Of a DNA stretch of 64,000 nucleotides, positions 44,602 to 55,926 are shown piece by piece. Positions within the stretch are counted from its first letter, which is position 1. Every line of letters begins with the position of its first letter. The translations under genes and the position numbers were made by a program. The stretch comes from Papaver somniferum (taxonomy: Eukaryota > Streptophyta > Magnoliopsida > Ranunculales > Papaveraceae): assembly GCF_003573695.1 (NCBI RefSeq), contig NC_039359.1, forward strand, positions 156,418,210 to 156,482,209, given 5' to 3'. The notes under the pieces are model-generated. The model saw only the letters and a program-made list of their open reading frames with translations, searched no databases and was not told the DNA's origin.

Positions 44602-46068
44602 TGATAAAATAGCTACAATTTGGGCCAAAAATACATGCAGTCGGGAAACTTTTTAAGCTATAAACGGCCCATAGGTATATGAACATCGACCCATTGTAGT
44701 TTTTGGCAGAAATAACAAGTTTACAATTGGTCTATATGCCTATATGTATTGACCGGTTTTTGGGAAAACATGCGAACATTCTGTCAGGCTTACAGATTCG
44801 TGTCGACCGGTTTTTCGAGCCTGAAAATGCCAAAAACTTTTTGGAAATTTGGTTACATTCTGTTCATGCATACATTCATATCGACAGATTCTTATTAAAG
44901 TAAATTCCAATTTTTCTGGATGTTTTTTAGGTTACAAGTAATTCGACATGTGTATCCCGATCTCATCATTTGACGTTTTGCATACTAACGTGTTATTTAT
45001 TTAATTTCAGATTCGATGATTTTTTTTAACCTATGACTAATATGTAATGGTGAACCATGCTACATGCACATGAAGGAACATAACATGGTGAAGAAACATT
45101 CTCCGAGATTCATTGAAGATGTATTAATGTCAGAGACGATTGACTACGCATACTAAATTATGTAATGCCCTAATTTACTAAACTTTGTAATGCACTAATT
45201 TCCTAAAACTATAAATGAACTTTTCTTTATAAAAGTGTATCACAATAGGTTTCTATGAGATCCAACAGCGAACGATTACCTTGTAACAATTAATCAACTC
45301 ATATATATCAACTAATATCCGCCTATTATTTATGTTCTTGGTGGATGAAGAATACCAACCGACAATCAGAATATTGTGCAAATAGGAGTGTGAAGGGATC
45401 CTCCCTCTATATATATTTGATTAGAAATTCATTCTTTTCTTGATAGGAATGAAAAGTTACTAAAAAAACTTAGGAGACGATTCGACCTTTATATTATTAA
45501 TCAGTGATAATGGGATGACTTCTGAACCCTGATCTGAATCACAATCAGACACACATTTGTTAGTTGTGTTTAAGTAGAGATCTCAAATTTCCTATTCGTT
45601 CTTGATTTATGGCCAAAACTTTATGATCTGAATAATAAAAATGAGATTTGAAAAGCTTATTTACTAAAAGGTATTTGTCATCCTAATAATCACATATTTC
45701 CTTAAGAGATAACTTTCGGAAGAAATTATAGGTTCAATAGCCGAAACTATTTCAATAAATAAGGAAGTTTGTTAGAATATAACAAGTTTGCGCATTCCCA
45801 TTTTGGGCAGAACAGATCTACTAATTCCTTGATTCTAGTTAGTAAGAAGGTTCTTGAACTAAAAAATAGACCATAAAAGATAAAAAAGGAAATCATGATC
45901 AATTGTAATAATTGAGTTCATTGATATTCCCACTTTTTTTTTTTTTTAAATTGTTACTTATCTCTAAGGTTAATTAGGAAAAGTGTGGTCATGTTGCATT
46001 TGTAAATGTTTGTTTGGTCGTTTGAAATGGTGTAGCAGGACCAAAAATCAAACTGGGAACATAAACAA
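44602..46068. other. Gene-free stretch
   Basis: AT-rich. Words like ATCGACCGGTTTTT and TGTCGACCGGTTTTTCG recur at about 44750-44820, and a short open frame covers 44703-44903 without any family match. Nothing else is supported. Confidence 0.35.
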
Positions 46069-46424
46069 TTCTCACTAGGGTAGCATTTGGTCCGGAAACT
46101 GCAGATTCCGAACCAACCGTATTTTTGTGGGTGGGTGCATGAATCGTTTCCTGATGGGTTGGATGCGGAAGCGACTTTTTAAATCCAACAGATTATGGAT
46201 TGGACCCGGGTGTAATCTTGAAAATACATTGGGCATCCGGACCTATTAGATTAAGGAACCCAAATTTATTTTCCATATTTTCTTCGTTTCTTTTGCGAAA
46301 AACATACGCATAGATGAGAACTCAAAATTTAGTACGATTACTACAATATATACCTCATTTCTCACCTATCGTACTCTTCGTATATGTTGCTTGACCAACC
46401 CCAAGAAATTTAAACATACATTTT

Positions 46425-48928
46425 TGAAAAACCGGGGGTCTAACAACCACACCAAATATTTAGTTTAGGCAATCTGTATGGACTAACTCCAATATACTTC
46501 CAAGAGAATCAACTAGACAGTCAGATTCGATCAAGGAAAATACATCCAAGAGTTATATATCAATTTCTCAAATCAATCTGCAATCGAACAGATAGAAATA
46601 TGTGAGCCGGATTAATATGAGAAATAACTTGGATGGTACCAAAGACCAATATCCAAGCGTCAATCAATTTCAATCAACAACCAAAGGTTGGATTTACCAA
46701 TTGATTGAACTACGCACAACCTGTGATATTTCAATTATAAAAATATAATGCGGAAAAGAAATAACACAGACACCAGAAATTTTATTAACGAGGAAACCGC
46801 AAATGCAGAAAAACCCCGGGACCTAGTCCAGATTTGAATACCACACTGTATTAAGCCGCTACAGATTCTAGCCTACTACAAGTTAACTTCGTGCTGGAAT
46901 GTGGTTGAGCCCTAACCAATCTCACATTGATAAAGTACAGTCGCGTTCCTTACGCCTCTTGAACCACGCCGGATTCTGCGCACTTGATTCCCGTAGATGA
47001 TCTCACCCACAACTAAAAGTTGCTACGACCCAAAATCGAAAACTTGATAAACAAATTTGTCTCACACAGAAAAGTCTATTGAATAGATAAATCTGTCTCC
47101 CATAGAAATACCTACGAGTTTTTGTTCCTTCTTTTGATAAATCAAGGTGAAAAGGAACCAATTGATATACCGGTCTTATATTCCCGAAGAACAACCTAGT
47201 AATATCTATCACCTCACAATAATCTTAATCGTATGGAAGTGAAACAATATATTGTGGAATCACAAACGATGAGACGAAGATGTTTGTGACTACTTTTTAT
47301 CTTACCTATCGGAGATTAAATCTCGAGCAAATCTTAGAGAAGATAATACTCAATACGATAGAACAAAGTAAGATCAGAAAACACAACTATAGAGAAAATA
47401 GTTGGGTCTGGCTTTAGAATCCCAATGAAGTCTTTAAGTCGTTAACCTATAATGGTTTTTGAAAAAACCTAGGTTAAAGGAGAATCGACTCTAGTCGCAA
47501 CTAATATCACACAGGAGGTGTGGGTATTAGGTTTCCCAGTTGCTAGAGTTCTCCCTTATATAGTCTTCAAATCAGGGTTTGCAGTCAATGATACCTTGGT
47601 AACAAAGCATTCAATATTCACCGTTAAATGGAAACCTGATTAGAGTCAAGCTAATATCTTTCAACCGTTAGATCGAACTTAGCTTGTTATACACAAATAA
47701 AATGTGACTTTATTTAGGTATGAGTAACCGTACCCAAACGTGTGCACATAGTTGGCTCAACAGTAGCTAACCGAAGTTAGTCATTGAACACTTTCAGATC
47801 AACCTTGTTCATCTTAATCACAACTAGTTCAAATGACTCAGATGAAACTATTTATGGAGTTGTTCAATTGTTTATATTCTCATAGAAATATACAAGACAC
47901 AATTGAAGCAAAATCGACTAAGATTCAATTGAATAAATTCATGAATATTATAGCCACAGTTTGCAAAAGATTGCATTCCTTAATATATAAATGTATTTGT
48001 TCATGAATAAACCGATTTAAGAACTTAACCCATTCAAGTATGCAAACGGGTATGCATACATAGAGTTCCGGACTTGGTCTGGGTTCGCAAGTGTGCGAAC
48101 GGCTACGCATACTGTCGTACGTGACCAAACTCAGTTGAATTCCTGGACTTGAACTTTTCAGCTGGTATGCATACGGGTATGCATACTAAGTTCTTGGACT
48201 TCAACTATCAAACAGGTACGCATACGGGTATGCATACTATGGTTCCCGGACTTTGAATTACTTGCAACAGTTAGCATAAAAGTACGCATATTTTGCTATA
48301 TCCAATCAATGGTTAATCGTTCTAAACTCCATATTAATCATTAAAACATTCTTGGAAGACGGGAATAACTGTCTCACACAAACTATTAGCTTCAAAGAAA
48401 TTTTCAAGTGATCAATAGATCAAGACGAAATAATCCGAGTATACATCAAATGACTGTCTCACACAAATCATGTAAGATGTTACCAAGCGATTCTCACATG
48501 ATCATCTTTTGACTTTCGTCAAGAATAAAGATGAACTTGGTTAAAGCGAAAGCTTACCAACACATATTTCGAGAAATATGTAAGCGAGTTAAAACTCAGC
48601 TCGAAATATCAAAAGTGTATAATATAAAGTCTATATAGCTATACGAATTTTGTCTCAATAGGAGATAAAATAGAAATAGACTTATGAGTGATAGATGAGT
48701 TCAAGTCTCCACATACCTTTTGTTCATGAAGTTCCACAAGCTCCCATTAGTAGTTCTTCGTCTTCAATCGATGAATGTTGTGAAGTCTAAATCTCAACTA
48801 CTTATATCTTAATCCGAGACATAGGTATAATTATACTAGAAATCAAGATTTATATCTTTGGCAACTAAACTTGACAAACAAGCTTGAGATAGCAACGCTT
48901 GCGAGTTCGATCGAGCAGTGCTCTAACA
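46425..48928 (-). repeat. Solo LTR of a large LTR retrotransposon (low-coordinate end approximate)
   Basis: On the minus strand it starts TGTTAGAGCACTGCTCGATC. After about 1.9-2.1 kb it reads GGACTAGGTCCCGGGGTTTT, CTGCATTTGCGG and CCTCGTTAATAAAATTTC, wording typical of the 3' part of large copia LTRs. No internal region, primer site or second LTR adjoins it. About 48030-48250 holds repeated GTATGCATAC words. The flanks do not give a clean 5-bp duplication, so the 46425 border could be off by some bases. Confidence 0.7.
48030..48250. repeat. Diverged tandem repeats built around GTATGCATAC palindromes
   Basis: ACGGGTATGCATAC occurs near 48045, 48173 and 48225, each followed after a short gap by GTTC..GGACTT. 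A related CGGCTACGCATACTG is near 48100. The repeat unit is roughly 50-70 bp and diverged. It sits inside the solo LTR. Confidence 0.65.
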
Positions 48929-49243
48929 AAATTTTTTATTATCAAACTTCTATAATACAAAGCACTACACTTAAATCCAATTTTAAACCCTTAAATAGTG
49001 TACTCTTCTTTCTAGAATGATCCATAAACTCGTTGCCTTTATTTCTCTAATATAAACTTTAATTATAAAACAAATCCATTGGATTATCTGCATCCAATCT
49101 GTGCATCTGCGCACTAATTGGATTCAAACCGGTTGGATGCTGGATTAGATGCGCATGTCAAATTTAAAATCATAATGAATTGGATTGGGTGTGGATGAGG
49201 TGAAATTTGGCCATATCGTCCCATGCTCACCATTTGTTCTCAC

Positions 49244-50804
49244 AATAAAGCTTATGAAAGTGGTCAGGTTTTGTTGAATCAAATTCAACGCCTTAAGACT
49301 CTTTTTGCAAGAATATTAAAGAAAAAATAGGCATTGTTGCGACTACAGTATCGCTTAAAATAATTTGAGGGACAGTACCGTGGAAAACATGGGTTCGAAT
49401 TATTCCTCACATGAGGAGCGCAATCTCGTTGAAGAATTTTGTTGGACAATCTGAAAAATGTAGTCCTGATGTCCACGCCACTAACACATTTCCTAGGTTA
49501 TCTATGTAGGTTTTTTTTTCCATTGTTTTTTTTTTCATAAGTTTTGTTTTTAGTTTTATATATTGTGTAGATCGTCACTTTGTTAGTCGCACATTCGCTG
49601 TAGAACTATATTATATTTTCCAAATCATGTAAGCATTTGATTTGTGTCGTGTTTCCTTAAACTATTGATTAACACAGAAACATATTTCGTGCTATGTCAA
49701 CATATAGCTAGACTCTGATTGAAGCGACGTGTTGGCATCATCACACCAGAAACTTCCATGTACAAACCTTTTACGGATCTCACCTTAATTCAAGAAGAAA
49801 CGGGCAACTTGAATCAATAGAAAAAAATCTTTGTAGCAGGCTTCTCAACCAAATAGTATCTGTTCAAGTCCATAATGTAACAGGCTTTTTCAAGGAAGTT
49901 CATAATTGAACAAGATTCCCCATAACATGGAACGCCTTTTGTTTCACAGATGGTGATTGGTGAGGCATGTACTTTGTTGTTCGAAATCTTCTGTACCACT
50001 AACCCCCTCTTTCAATCCACTCTTGCATTTGGAGAACCCGTACACAATAACATCTCTAGATTATGTCAATCTCCTTTACCGGAGTTACATAGGTTATACC
50101 TCTCAATTAAGAACAGAAGTGGATAACACAAGGAATTCCAATCTCTTGATGCTTGCTCCAGCTGTTTACAAGATAACTAGTGTTGTTCTTCTTCTACTTC
50201 CAAACAGACTTTTTGATCAATGACATCTCTTGTTCTTATAGAGGTTAGGGGTACATGAATTCTTTCACACCTTGATGTAGGAGAGGGTTCTATCAATCTT
50301 TGGAACAAGGTTTTACCTTGTTGACACCAAACGGCCATTGGTTGTATGAAGAAGCTGAGGATTTTGAGGAATAGGATAGCGAGGATGGAGAAGAAGTTTT
50401 GTGAGAATGATAATTAGGACGGGATAGTTTATGATGGTGATTCGGATGACCCCCTCGGAACAATAGACACAAGCATACCCTTCAGAACCCCCAGCGATCC
50501 CTATATGAACTCTGCGCAAACTTATCATCGGTCATACGATCGATAATAACCGATATGAGCGATAATTCAACACGGTAGTATGAGCGACAAGTCATACGGG
50601 AGGAGCAATTGATTTCCGATGATCCAATCGTATTGCCCGTATCACTTATCGCTGATATTCCCGCCATGAGTCTATGACTAATGGTTAATATTCTCGTTGT
50701 TATGGTTGATATTCTCGTTGTTGTCCTGTACACCAAAAGGACTTACGGGTCATTACGAAGTTTCTTTTCACCCCTAACGGTATAGAGTTCCTTAGTTCGT
50801 CAAT
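49244..50804. other. Gene-free stretch
   Basis: Contains open stretches without family match; the minus-strand one at 49814-49999 (ASPITICETKGVPCYGESCS) is the least random looking. At 50525-50665 CGATA and TATCG words recur, vaguely like the element at 7293, but no borders are seen. Confidence 0.3.
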
Positions 50805-51230
50805 ATGAAATGGCACGTCCATACGACATCAATATTAAAAGTCAGACACAACATATATAAACCATATATCAAAAGGCATCTGGGAGAGTGGCTCGATATT
50901 AAAGGGAAACTTAGAGGAAGCAAAATATGTCCTCTTTTCTGTGCATCCATTCTATCGGAAGTTTGGATGGAAAGAAATGGCAGGGTTATGGCTAACAAAA
51001 GGAAGAAGGATAAAGATGAAATCATCAATGAAGTTAAGAGACTGATCTTCAAATGGGGTTCTCTACCTAACGGGTTCGACTTTTGGAGACCTTATTTTTC
51101 AACTGGACTGCAGTCTTAGATTCTAATTAGATGATTTCTTAGACCAGGCTTATAGCCTAGGTTTTACTCTTTGTTTTTTACTTTTATTAATAAAATATTA
51201 ACCTTTTACCTCAAAAGAGAAAAAAAACTA
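50805..51230 (+). pseudogene. 5'-truncated LINE (non-LTR retrotransposon) 3' end
   Basis: The frame to 51119 reads CPLFCASILSEVWMERNGRV then NEVKRLIFKWGSL, which matches the C-terminal tail after the RT zinc-binding region of plant LINE ORF2 proteins. About 70 bases after the stop comes TTTTTACTTTTATTAATAAA and then an A-rich end (AGAGAAAAAAAA at about 51215), the usual LINE terminus. The RT itself is missing, as expected from 5' truncation. Confidence 0.65.
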
Positions 51231-51450
51231 CTACGATTTTTAGTGAAAACCGGGGATGGACCTAGCAAGTGGTTATCCTAGGGTATACCTCGTCCCTGGT
51301 TCTGCCCAATATCAATTTACTATGTAACATCAATCTAATTTTGGCCTACTTATACCAAGCGTTTCAGCTCGTCTAATGTATTGGTGAATCGAAAAACTAG
51401 CCATGAATACGCGGTTCGTTTCAAAATTTGTCACGACCTTCGACTACCTT

Positions 51451-51637
51451 AAGGGGCGGAACCACGAAGGGTGGGCTCAATCCCAATAATCTTTAATTAG
51501 CCCTTAAACTCCTTAATATTTTATGTATAGTCCTCTATATTTTAGATTTTAATCTCCTGTTTCTAAAGTTTTAATGTTTAATTCATCCAATTTATCAAAT
51601 TCTCTTTTAACCCCCAACCATACTGGCTCCGCCACTA
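51451..51637. mobile_element. Small hAT-type MITE, 187 bp
   Basis: The left tip AAGGGGCGGAACCA and inverted right tip TAGTGGCGGAGCCA pair well. The flanking 8-mers ACTACCTT (51443-51450) and ACTGCCTT (51638-51645) differ by one base. There is no ORF. GTGGCGGAGCCA tips are common in plant hAT MITEs. Confidence 0.7.
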
Positions 51638-51718
51638 ACTGCCTTGCAGATTAATGACATACGACCTCTACCTAACGGAAAATCATGGGTTCGTCCCCGT
51701 TGAAAACAAGAAGTCAGG

Positions 51719-51742
51719 ATATATATATATATATATATATAT
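51719..51742. repeat. AT dinucleotide microsatellite
   Basis: Twelve AT units without interruption. Confidence 0.95.
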
Positions 51743-52093
51743 TTTGCTATGCGTCATTTGAGTACGAGTTTCACAAGGTTGCGTAGGCAACGTTACAATG
51801 GAGCCGGTCATATGCAAAGCGCGTTCAACAGATTACAGTAATTCGAAACAAGAATGCATGCCTCGTGTGTGATGAAGAAAAATAATGAGTGATTTTTATT
51901 ATAGTAGTTGCAGGACTTTCTTTGTATGGAACTATGGATTATTGAAACCTCATTGTTGAGATCATCTCTGTTGAGAAGTACTACAAGTACTTGTTTTCTG
52001 TTAAACGAATGTCAACATCGTATGTAAAACTGAGGGTCTTGATTCATTCAATGAGTCACGGGTGCGACCTGTAGTGGAAGAGTGAGCGGGAAA

Positions 52094-52103
52094 ATGTCGA
52101 CAT
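52094..52103. promoter_or_regulatory. Second zinc-deficiency response element, in the orphan promoter
   Basis: ATGTCGACAT again, at the position equivalent to the element at 40382 in the aligned promoter copies. The palindrome is unchanged although sequence around it has diverged. Confidence 0.7.
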
Positions 52104-52159
52104 AATCAATACTTTTAAAAATGAAATAAATTTCCGAGTTCTTAATTTTGATGAGTCCT

Positions 52160-52401
52160 GTTAACTTGTATACCGGTATACATGTTAAGATTCATTAAAA
52201 TAACATTTTTTTGTATTGGAAACAAGATTCATTTGTTTTATTCCAATGAAAACAAGAATTCTTTGCATTGGGAACAAGATTTGTTGTTTTTATTGCAAGA
52301 ATTACCCATTTCTAGTAGAATAAGACAAGAAAACACAATTTCCAATACCATTAAACAATTATTTATTAAATCTTAACATGTATACGGATATACAAGTTAA
52401 C
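52160..52401. mobile_element. MITE-like inverted-repeat element, 242 bp
   Basis: The ends GTTAACTTGTATACCGGTAT and, inverted, GTTAACTTGTATATCCGTAT pair over about 33 bp up to TTAAGATT. Inside, GGAAACAAGATT-like words repeat three times. It is absent from the related promoter sequence at about 40420, which supports its being an insertion. There is no ORF. Confidence 0.75.
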
Positions 52402-52461
52402 AAAAACCAATTTTGAGATGTATAGATTTAACGTGTTTGCCACAATAGTACTAACTAGAGA

Positions 52462-53894
52462 GGGAAATAGAATTGTCTGTCGGAACTGTTGACATTATAG
52501 TTCAAGACTAATTAATAAAACTCTGCATTTTGATTCTACAATGAGGAATCACACTCGAATGTTGTTCAATCAATACACCACTTGTTGATCCACTTTCATA
52601 ATAAGCTTTCTAGTTGGGAAAGAGTCTAGGATTGATCGTTAGTTGGGATTTGGGAAAGTCGTCTTTAATCATGATTTTCATAGCCGATTTGAAGCCAGGT
52701 CGTACGACAAATTGTACAGGACAAATCTCTATAAGAATCTGGAGTTATTGTGCGTAAGTGCGAAAGGAATCATAGAATGTTCGATTAACCTAATATCCAT
52801 TAGGCCGTTTAACATGCATTATTGGATATTTAGACTTGACGAAGAATCTTAAGAATGGTTGAATTTGGTGTCGTGATCATGTAACCCTACATGATTGACT
52901 TTATAAGGAAAAAACTAAACAAGCAATAACCCAACTCTAAAATTTGTCTAATCATATCGACATTATGATGTAATCCAATGTTTTAGTGTCACACGCTTTG
53001 AGATTAGTTAAGAAAAAGAATCAAAAGAAAATAAGTCAAACAAGAATAGTTTTAGCTTTTAAGACGGAGACTGCAGTGGTGTAAGGACCTAGATGTGAAG
53101 GGATGTGGGCTCACAGACACTGTGGGCATTTACTTTTGCGTGTGGCCGGCTCGTTCTATACGGTGAAGATATATATTTGGACGGCCTCGTTTGTCAGGAG
53201 CTCAGTTCTGTTCTCCGGCAATTAATTCTTGATAATACGTTTCTGATGACGTCAAGCAGAAAAACAGAAATGATACTCAGAACCCAAATAAACAGGAAGG
53301 TAACAAAGAATTTAAAATTTATTGATTTCCTCCGGACAAATATTAAAAGAAATTTGGTGAGTGGCCGAAGGAATCATGGGATATGATACATTTCAATAAT
53401 GTCATATAGGATATAATATTGTCTAAATTATGCGTTAATTTTGAGATAACAAAGGACAACTTGCATTACATTGGCCGAAGAATCTTAAAAATAGTGCGAA
53501 AAGATTGATCGTCACACGATGATGTTAATGCAAAAGAATCAAAAATGATGTAATGCTTATGCAAGATTGATTTCGGTAATTATATCGGAATTGTTAAAAG
53601 AATATTCAAACACGATGCAAGCCGATGTAAGCAAGCAAGATTGATTAATAGGGTGTCTGGATAGCACATCGGGAGTAGCTTTTCGACTTCTAGAAGTCGA
53701 AAAGTCATAAGTTAGTTTGGCTGTCAGATTTTTCAAATCGAAAAGTTAATTTTTTGTGAAACAAAAATAGTTTTGCTTCTGACTTCGATTCCTGGAGAAG
53801 CCAAAATCAGAAATAGATTTGTATCCAAAGGCCTCTTTAAATGGCAGATAAAAACTTGTCGTCCACTCCAGAGTTCTCTTTCAATGCCTCTTGC
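52462..53894. other. Gene-free stretch
   Basis: Mostly AT-rich without support for a gene. About 53649-53833 has ends reading AGGGTGTCTGGATA and, inverted, GAGGCCTTTGGATA, like hAT MITEs of the GTTTGGATA type, plus an internal hairpin CTTTTCGACTTCTAGAAG. No target duplication is visible, so it is not listed as an element. Confidence 0.35.
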
Positions 53895-54295
53895 ACCCGA
53901 AAACGAAAAGAGATCATGGAAAGAGAGTGGTCAGGTCAAGGTGGTGGCTCCTCCTAACCACTCTTTCCCTTAGAAAGTGATCTTAGAATTGCTCATTTTT
54001 CAAACATTACATCCACAGATAAGGTACTTTACATCCATAAGATTACCTAACCAACTTGTAGTATTTCCCTTTTATCGTCATCTATCCGTCTCTTTGGATT
54101 CTCAGTGGTCCTCGTGCAAAAGCTAAAAACTCTAAAAAAAACAGTTTAGCGTAGCGAAACGAAATCGTTTTAGAGAATGACTGCTTATTTTGTAGGGTCA
54201 TAACCCACTCACAATGTCTGCTTAAACAGGGGACATTCGGATTTAATTTGAGCCTAGATTGTTAGACTTGCGCCTAGACTTTAGTGCTTTAACAC
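53895..54295. repeat. Local duplication, left copy
   Basis: Aligns with 54825-55250 with many shared words in order: GGCTCCTCCTAACCACT, ACATTACATCCACAGATA, TTACATCCATAAGATTA, TTATCGTCATCTAT, TCTCAGTGGTCCTC and CATAACCCACTCACAATGT. Diverged by substitutions and small indels. Confidence 0.8.
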
Positions 54296-54404
54296 TCAGT
54301 TGTTAATTGTAGAAAGAAAAGAAAACTAGGCACGGGACTAAAGCAGCCAAAACTAGCCCTGTTGCTTAGTCATTCTTTTGGCGGAGGATTGACGACTTTT
54401 TGTT

Positions 54405-54660
54405 TACACATAATACTAGTGGGTTGGGAATCCTTTTCCAAATTAGAGATGACATCCAAAACAGATTGATGAGGAGTAAGGACTACTCTTGTTGCACCAT
54501 TTTGAAAGAAGCTCCATCTTCTAGAGGCAAAAGAACAATGGAGGAACAAGTGATCATTATCCTCTGCATGAGTGCCACAGAAAATGCGAGATCAGTTGAC
54601 AATTGGCGAGCCATTAGGATTAATAAACGCAGAGCCCCTTTTGTGTGGTATCACCTTATA
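54405..54660 (-). pseudogene. LINE reverse-transcriptase zinc-binding region fragment
   Basis: The minus strand reads KVIPHKRGSAFINPNGSPIV, a stop, then FCGTHAEDNDHLFLHCSFAS and RRWSFF. The C-x2-x(n)-H-L-F-x-H-C pattern is that of the zinc-binding domain at the end of plant LINE ORF2 (zf-RVT). It lies between the two copies of the local duplication. Only this short part is left. Confidence 0.65.
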
Positions 54661-54824
54661 GACGGAAAAGAATATCCAACAAGTCAAACAACAGTTGTGA
54701 GATGGAGACCGGAGAGGTGTAAAGGGAGGTGGGTTCACAAAATCCTTTGGCCAATGCTTTAGGCCGGCTCGTTCTGTTTGAGTGTCACACATAACTTATC
54801 CTCCTCGGATGCCCTCATACGAAG

Positions 54825-55250
54825 TATGAAAAGAGACCATGAAGAAGAGTGGACATGTCGAAGGGATGGCTCCTCCTCCTAACCACTATTTAGTCTTTAC
54901 CACAGAAACTACTCCTATTTTTCAAACTACCTTTCTGCTTCAAAAAAAAAAAGCTTTCGAACATTACATCCACAGATACTCATAAAATATGTTACATCCA
55001 TAAGATTATCAACCCCAACTTGTATATCGCTTTTTATCGTCATCTATTTGTTAATCCGTCCCTTTGGGTTCTCAGTGGTCCTCATGCAATACCTAAAAGT
55101 ACTGTAGCCAAACGAAATCGCTTTAGAAGAAAATGACTGCTAATTTAGATAGGGCCATAACCCACTCACAATGTTTGCTTAAACAGCGACATTCCGCATT
55201 TATTACAGGGACATTAGCCTTAATTTGAGTCCAGATCGTTAGACTTACGC
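54825..55250. repeat. Local duplication, right copy
   Basis: The partner of 53895-54295, about 940 bp away in the same orientation. It carries an extra A-rich insertion near 54940. Confidence 0.8.
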
Positions 55251-55926
55251 CAACGCATGGGGATCAAAACAGCCAAAACCAGCCCTGTTGCCTTGATCTT
55301 TCTTTGACTACAGCAGGAGTTATCAAATGCCGTTGATGTTAACAATCCAGTGAATTCAGTGGTGATCAAAAACATTGTGTTGTTCCATTGAATTTGGTAA
55401 AAACACAAAACTGCACAGGTATCCTAGAACGGTGAGTAGAGAGCTCTTCTATCCAGATATGGAACATGTTCATACCTGAGTAGAAAGCTCCAGCCGAATG
55501 GAATTTAAGTACTTATATGCATCAACCCCTTCACCTTCAAGGTTGGAAGAAAAAAACGTTATTGTTCAGGCCCCCAAAATAAATCTAACTCATTTCAGTT
55601 CTGAAATTACTTACAACACGAATTCAGGAAATGGATCAGTTATCTTCAACACCGGTGGAGTCATACTGCAGAGAAACAACCTACGTAGCAGCTGTTGATT
55701 TTGATTGTCTAGCAGCTGACGAAGCTTGAATTTAGAGCCTAGAGCTGTCTCACCACCATCTGACATGCGCAAAACTTCGATATCCCTTTCAGGAAACAAC
55801 TCATCATCCACTGGAGAAAATGCGTTCTACCAAAGAGACTTGGTATCTTGACCTAAGAAGGCTTCCTCATTATCATTAAACTTTCTTAGCTAAATCGGCT
55901 TGGGTCTTGTTTAACAACAAGATGCA
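55251..55926. other. Spacer, probable 3' region of the NFD4-like gene
   Basis: Short open stretches on both strands (for example 55498-55698 plus, 55611-55811 minus) have no family match. The part next to 55926 probably holds the 3' untranslated region and terminator of the gene read on the minus strand. Confidence 0.35.

Larger units (their letters stand above)
46076..49236. mobile_element. Possible hAT-like element carrying a solo LTR inside
   Basis: TTCTCAC occurs immediately outside both ends (46069-46075 and 49237-49243). The left tip reads TAGGGTAGCATTTGG and the inverted right tip GGTGAGCATGGGAC, a loose match to hAT-type ends. Words such as TGGATGCGGA and GGATTGGAC occur near both ends. 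The 2.5-kb LTR at 46425-48928 lies in between, so the host element alone would be about 660 bp. Confidence 0.4.
51885..52460 (-). promoter_or_regulatory. Orphan second copy of the ZIP transporter promoter
   Basis: This stretch aligns with 40205-40520 upstream of the transporter gene. Shared words in the same order include GTGATTTTTA, AGTTGCAGGA, TTTGATTCATTC, GGTGCGAC, GAGAGTGAGCG/AAGAGTGAGCG, AATGTCGACAT and TAGATTTAACGTG. Relative to the gene copy it has gained a 242-bp inverted-repeat element at 52160-52401. No ZIP exon lies where the gene would be (below 51885), so the promoter is an orphan. Confidence 0.75.

Noticed and set aside
49814..49999. Minus-strand frame with VPCYGESCS
   Set aside because: Looks slightly gene-like, but flanking frames carry stops and no family can be named.
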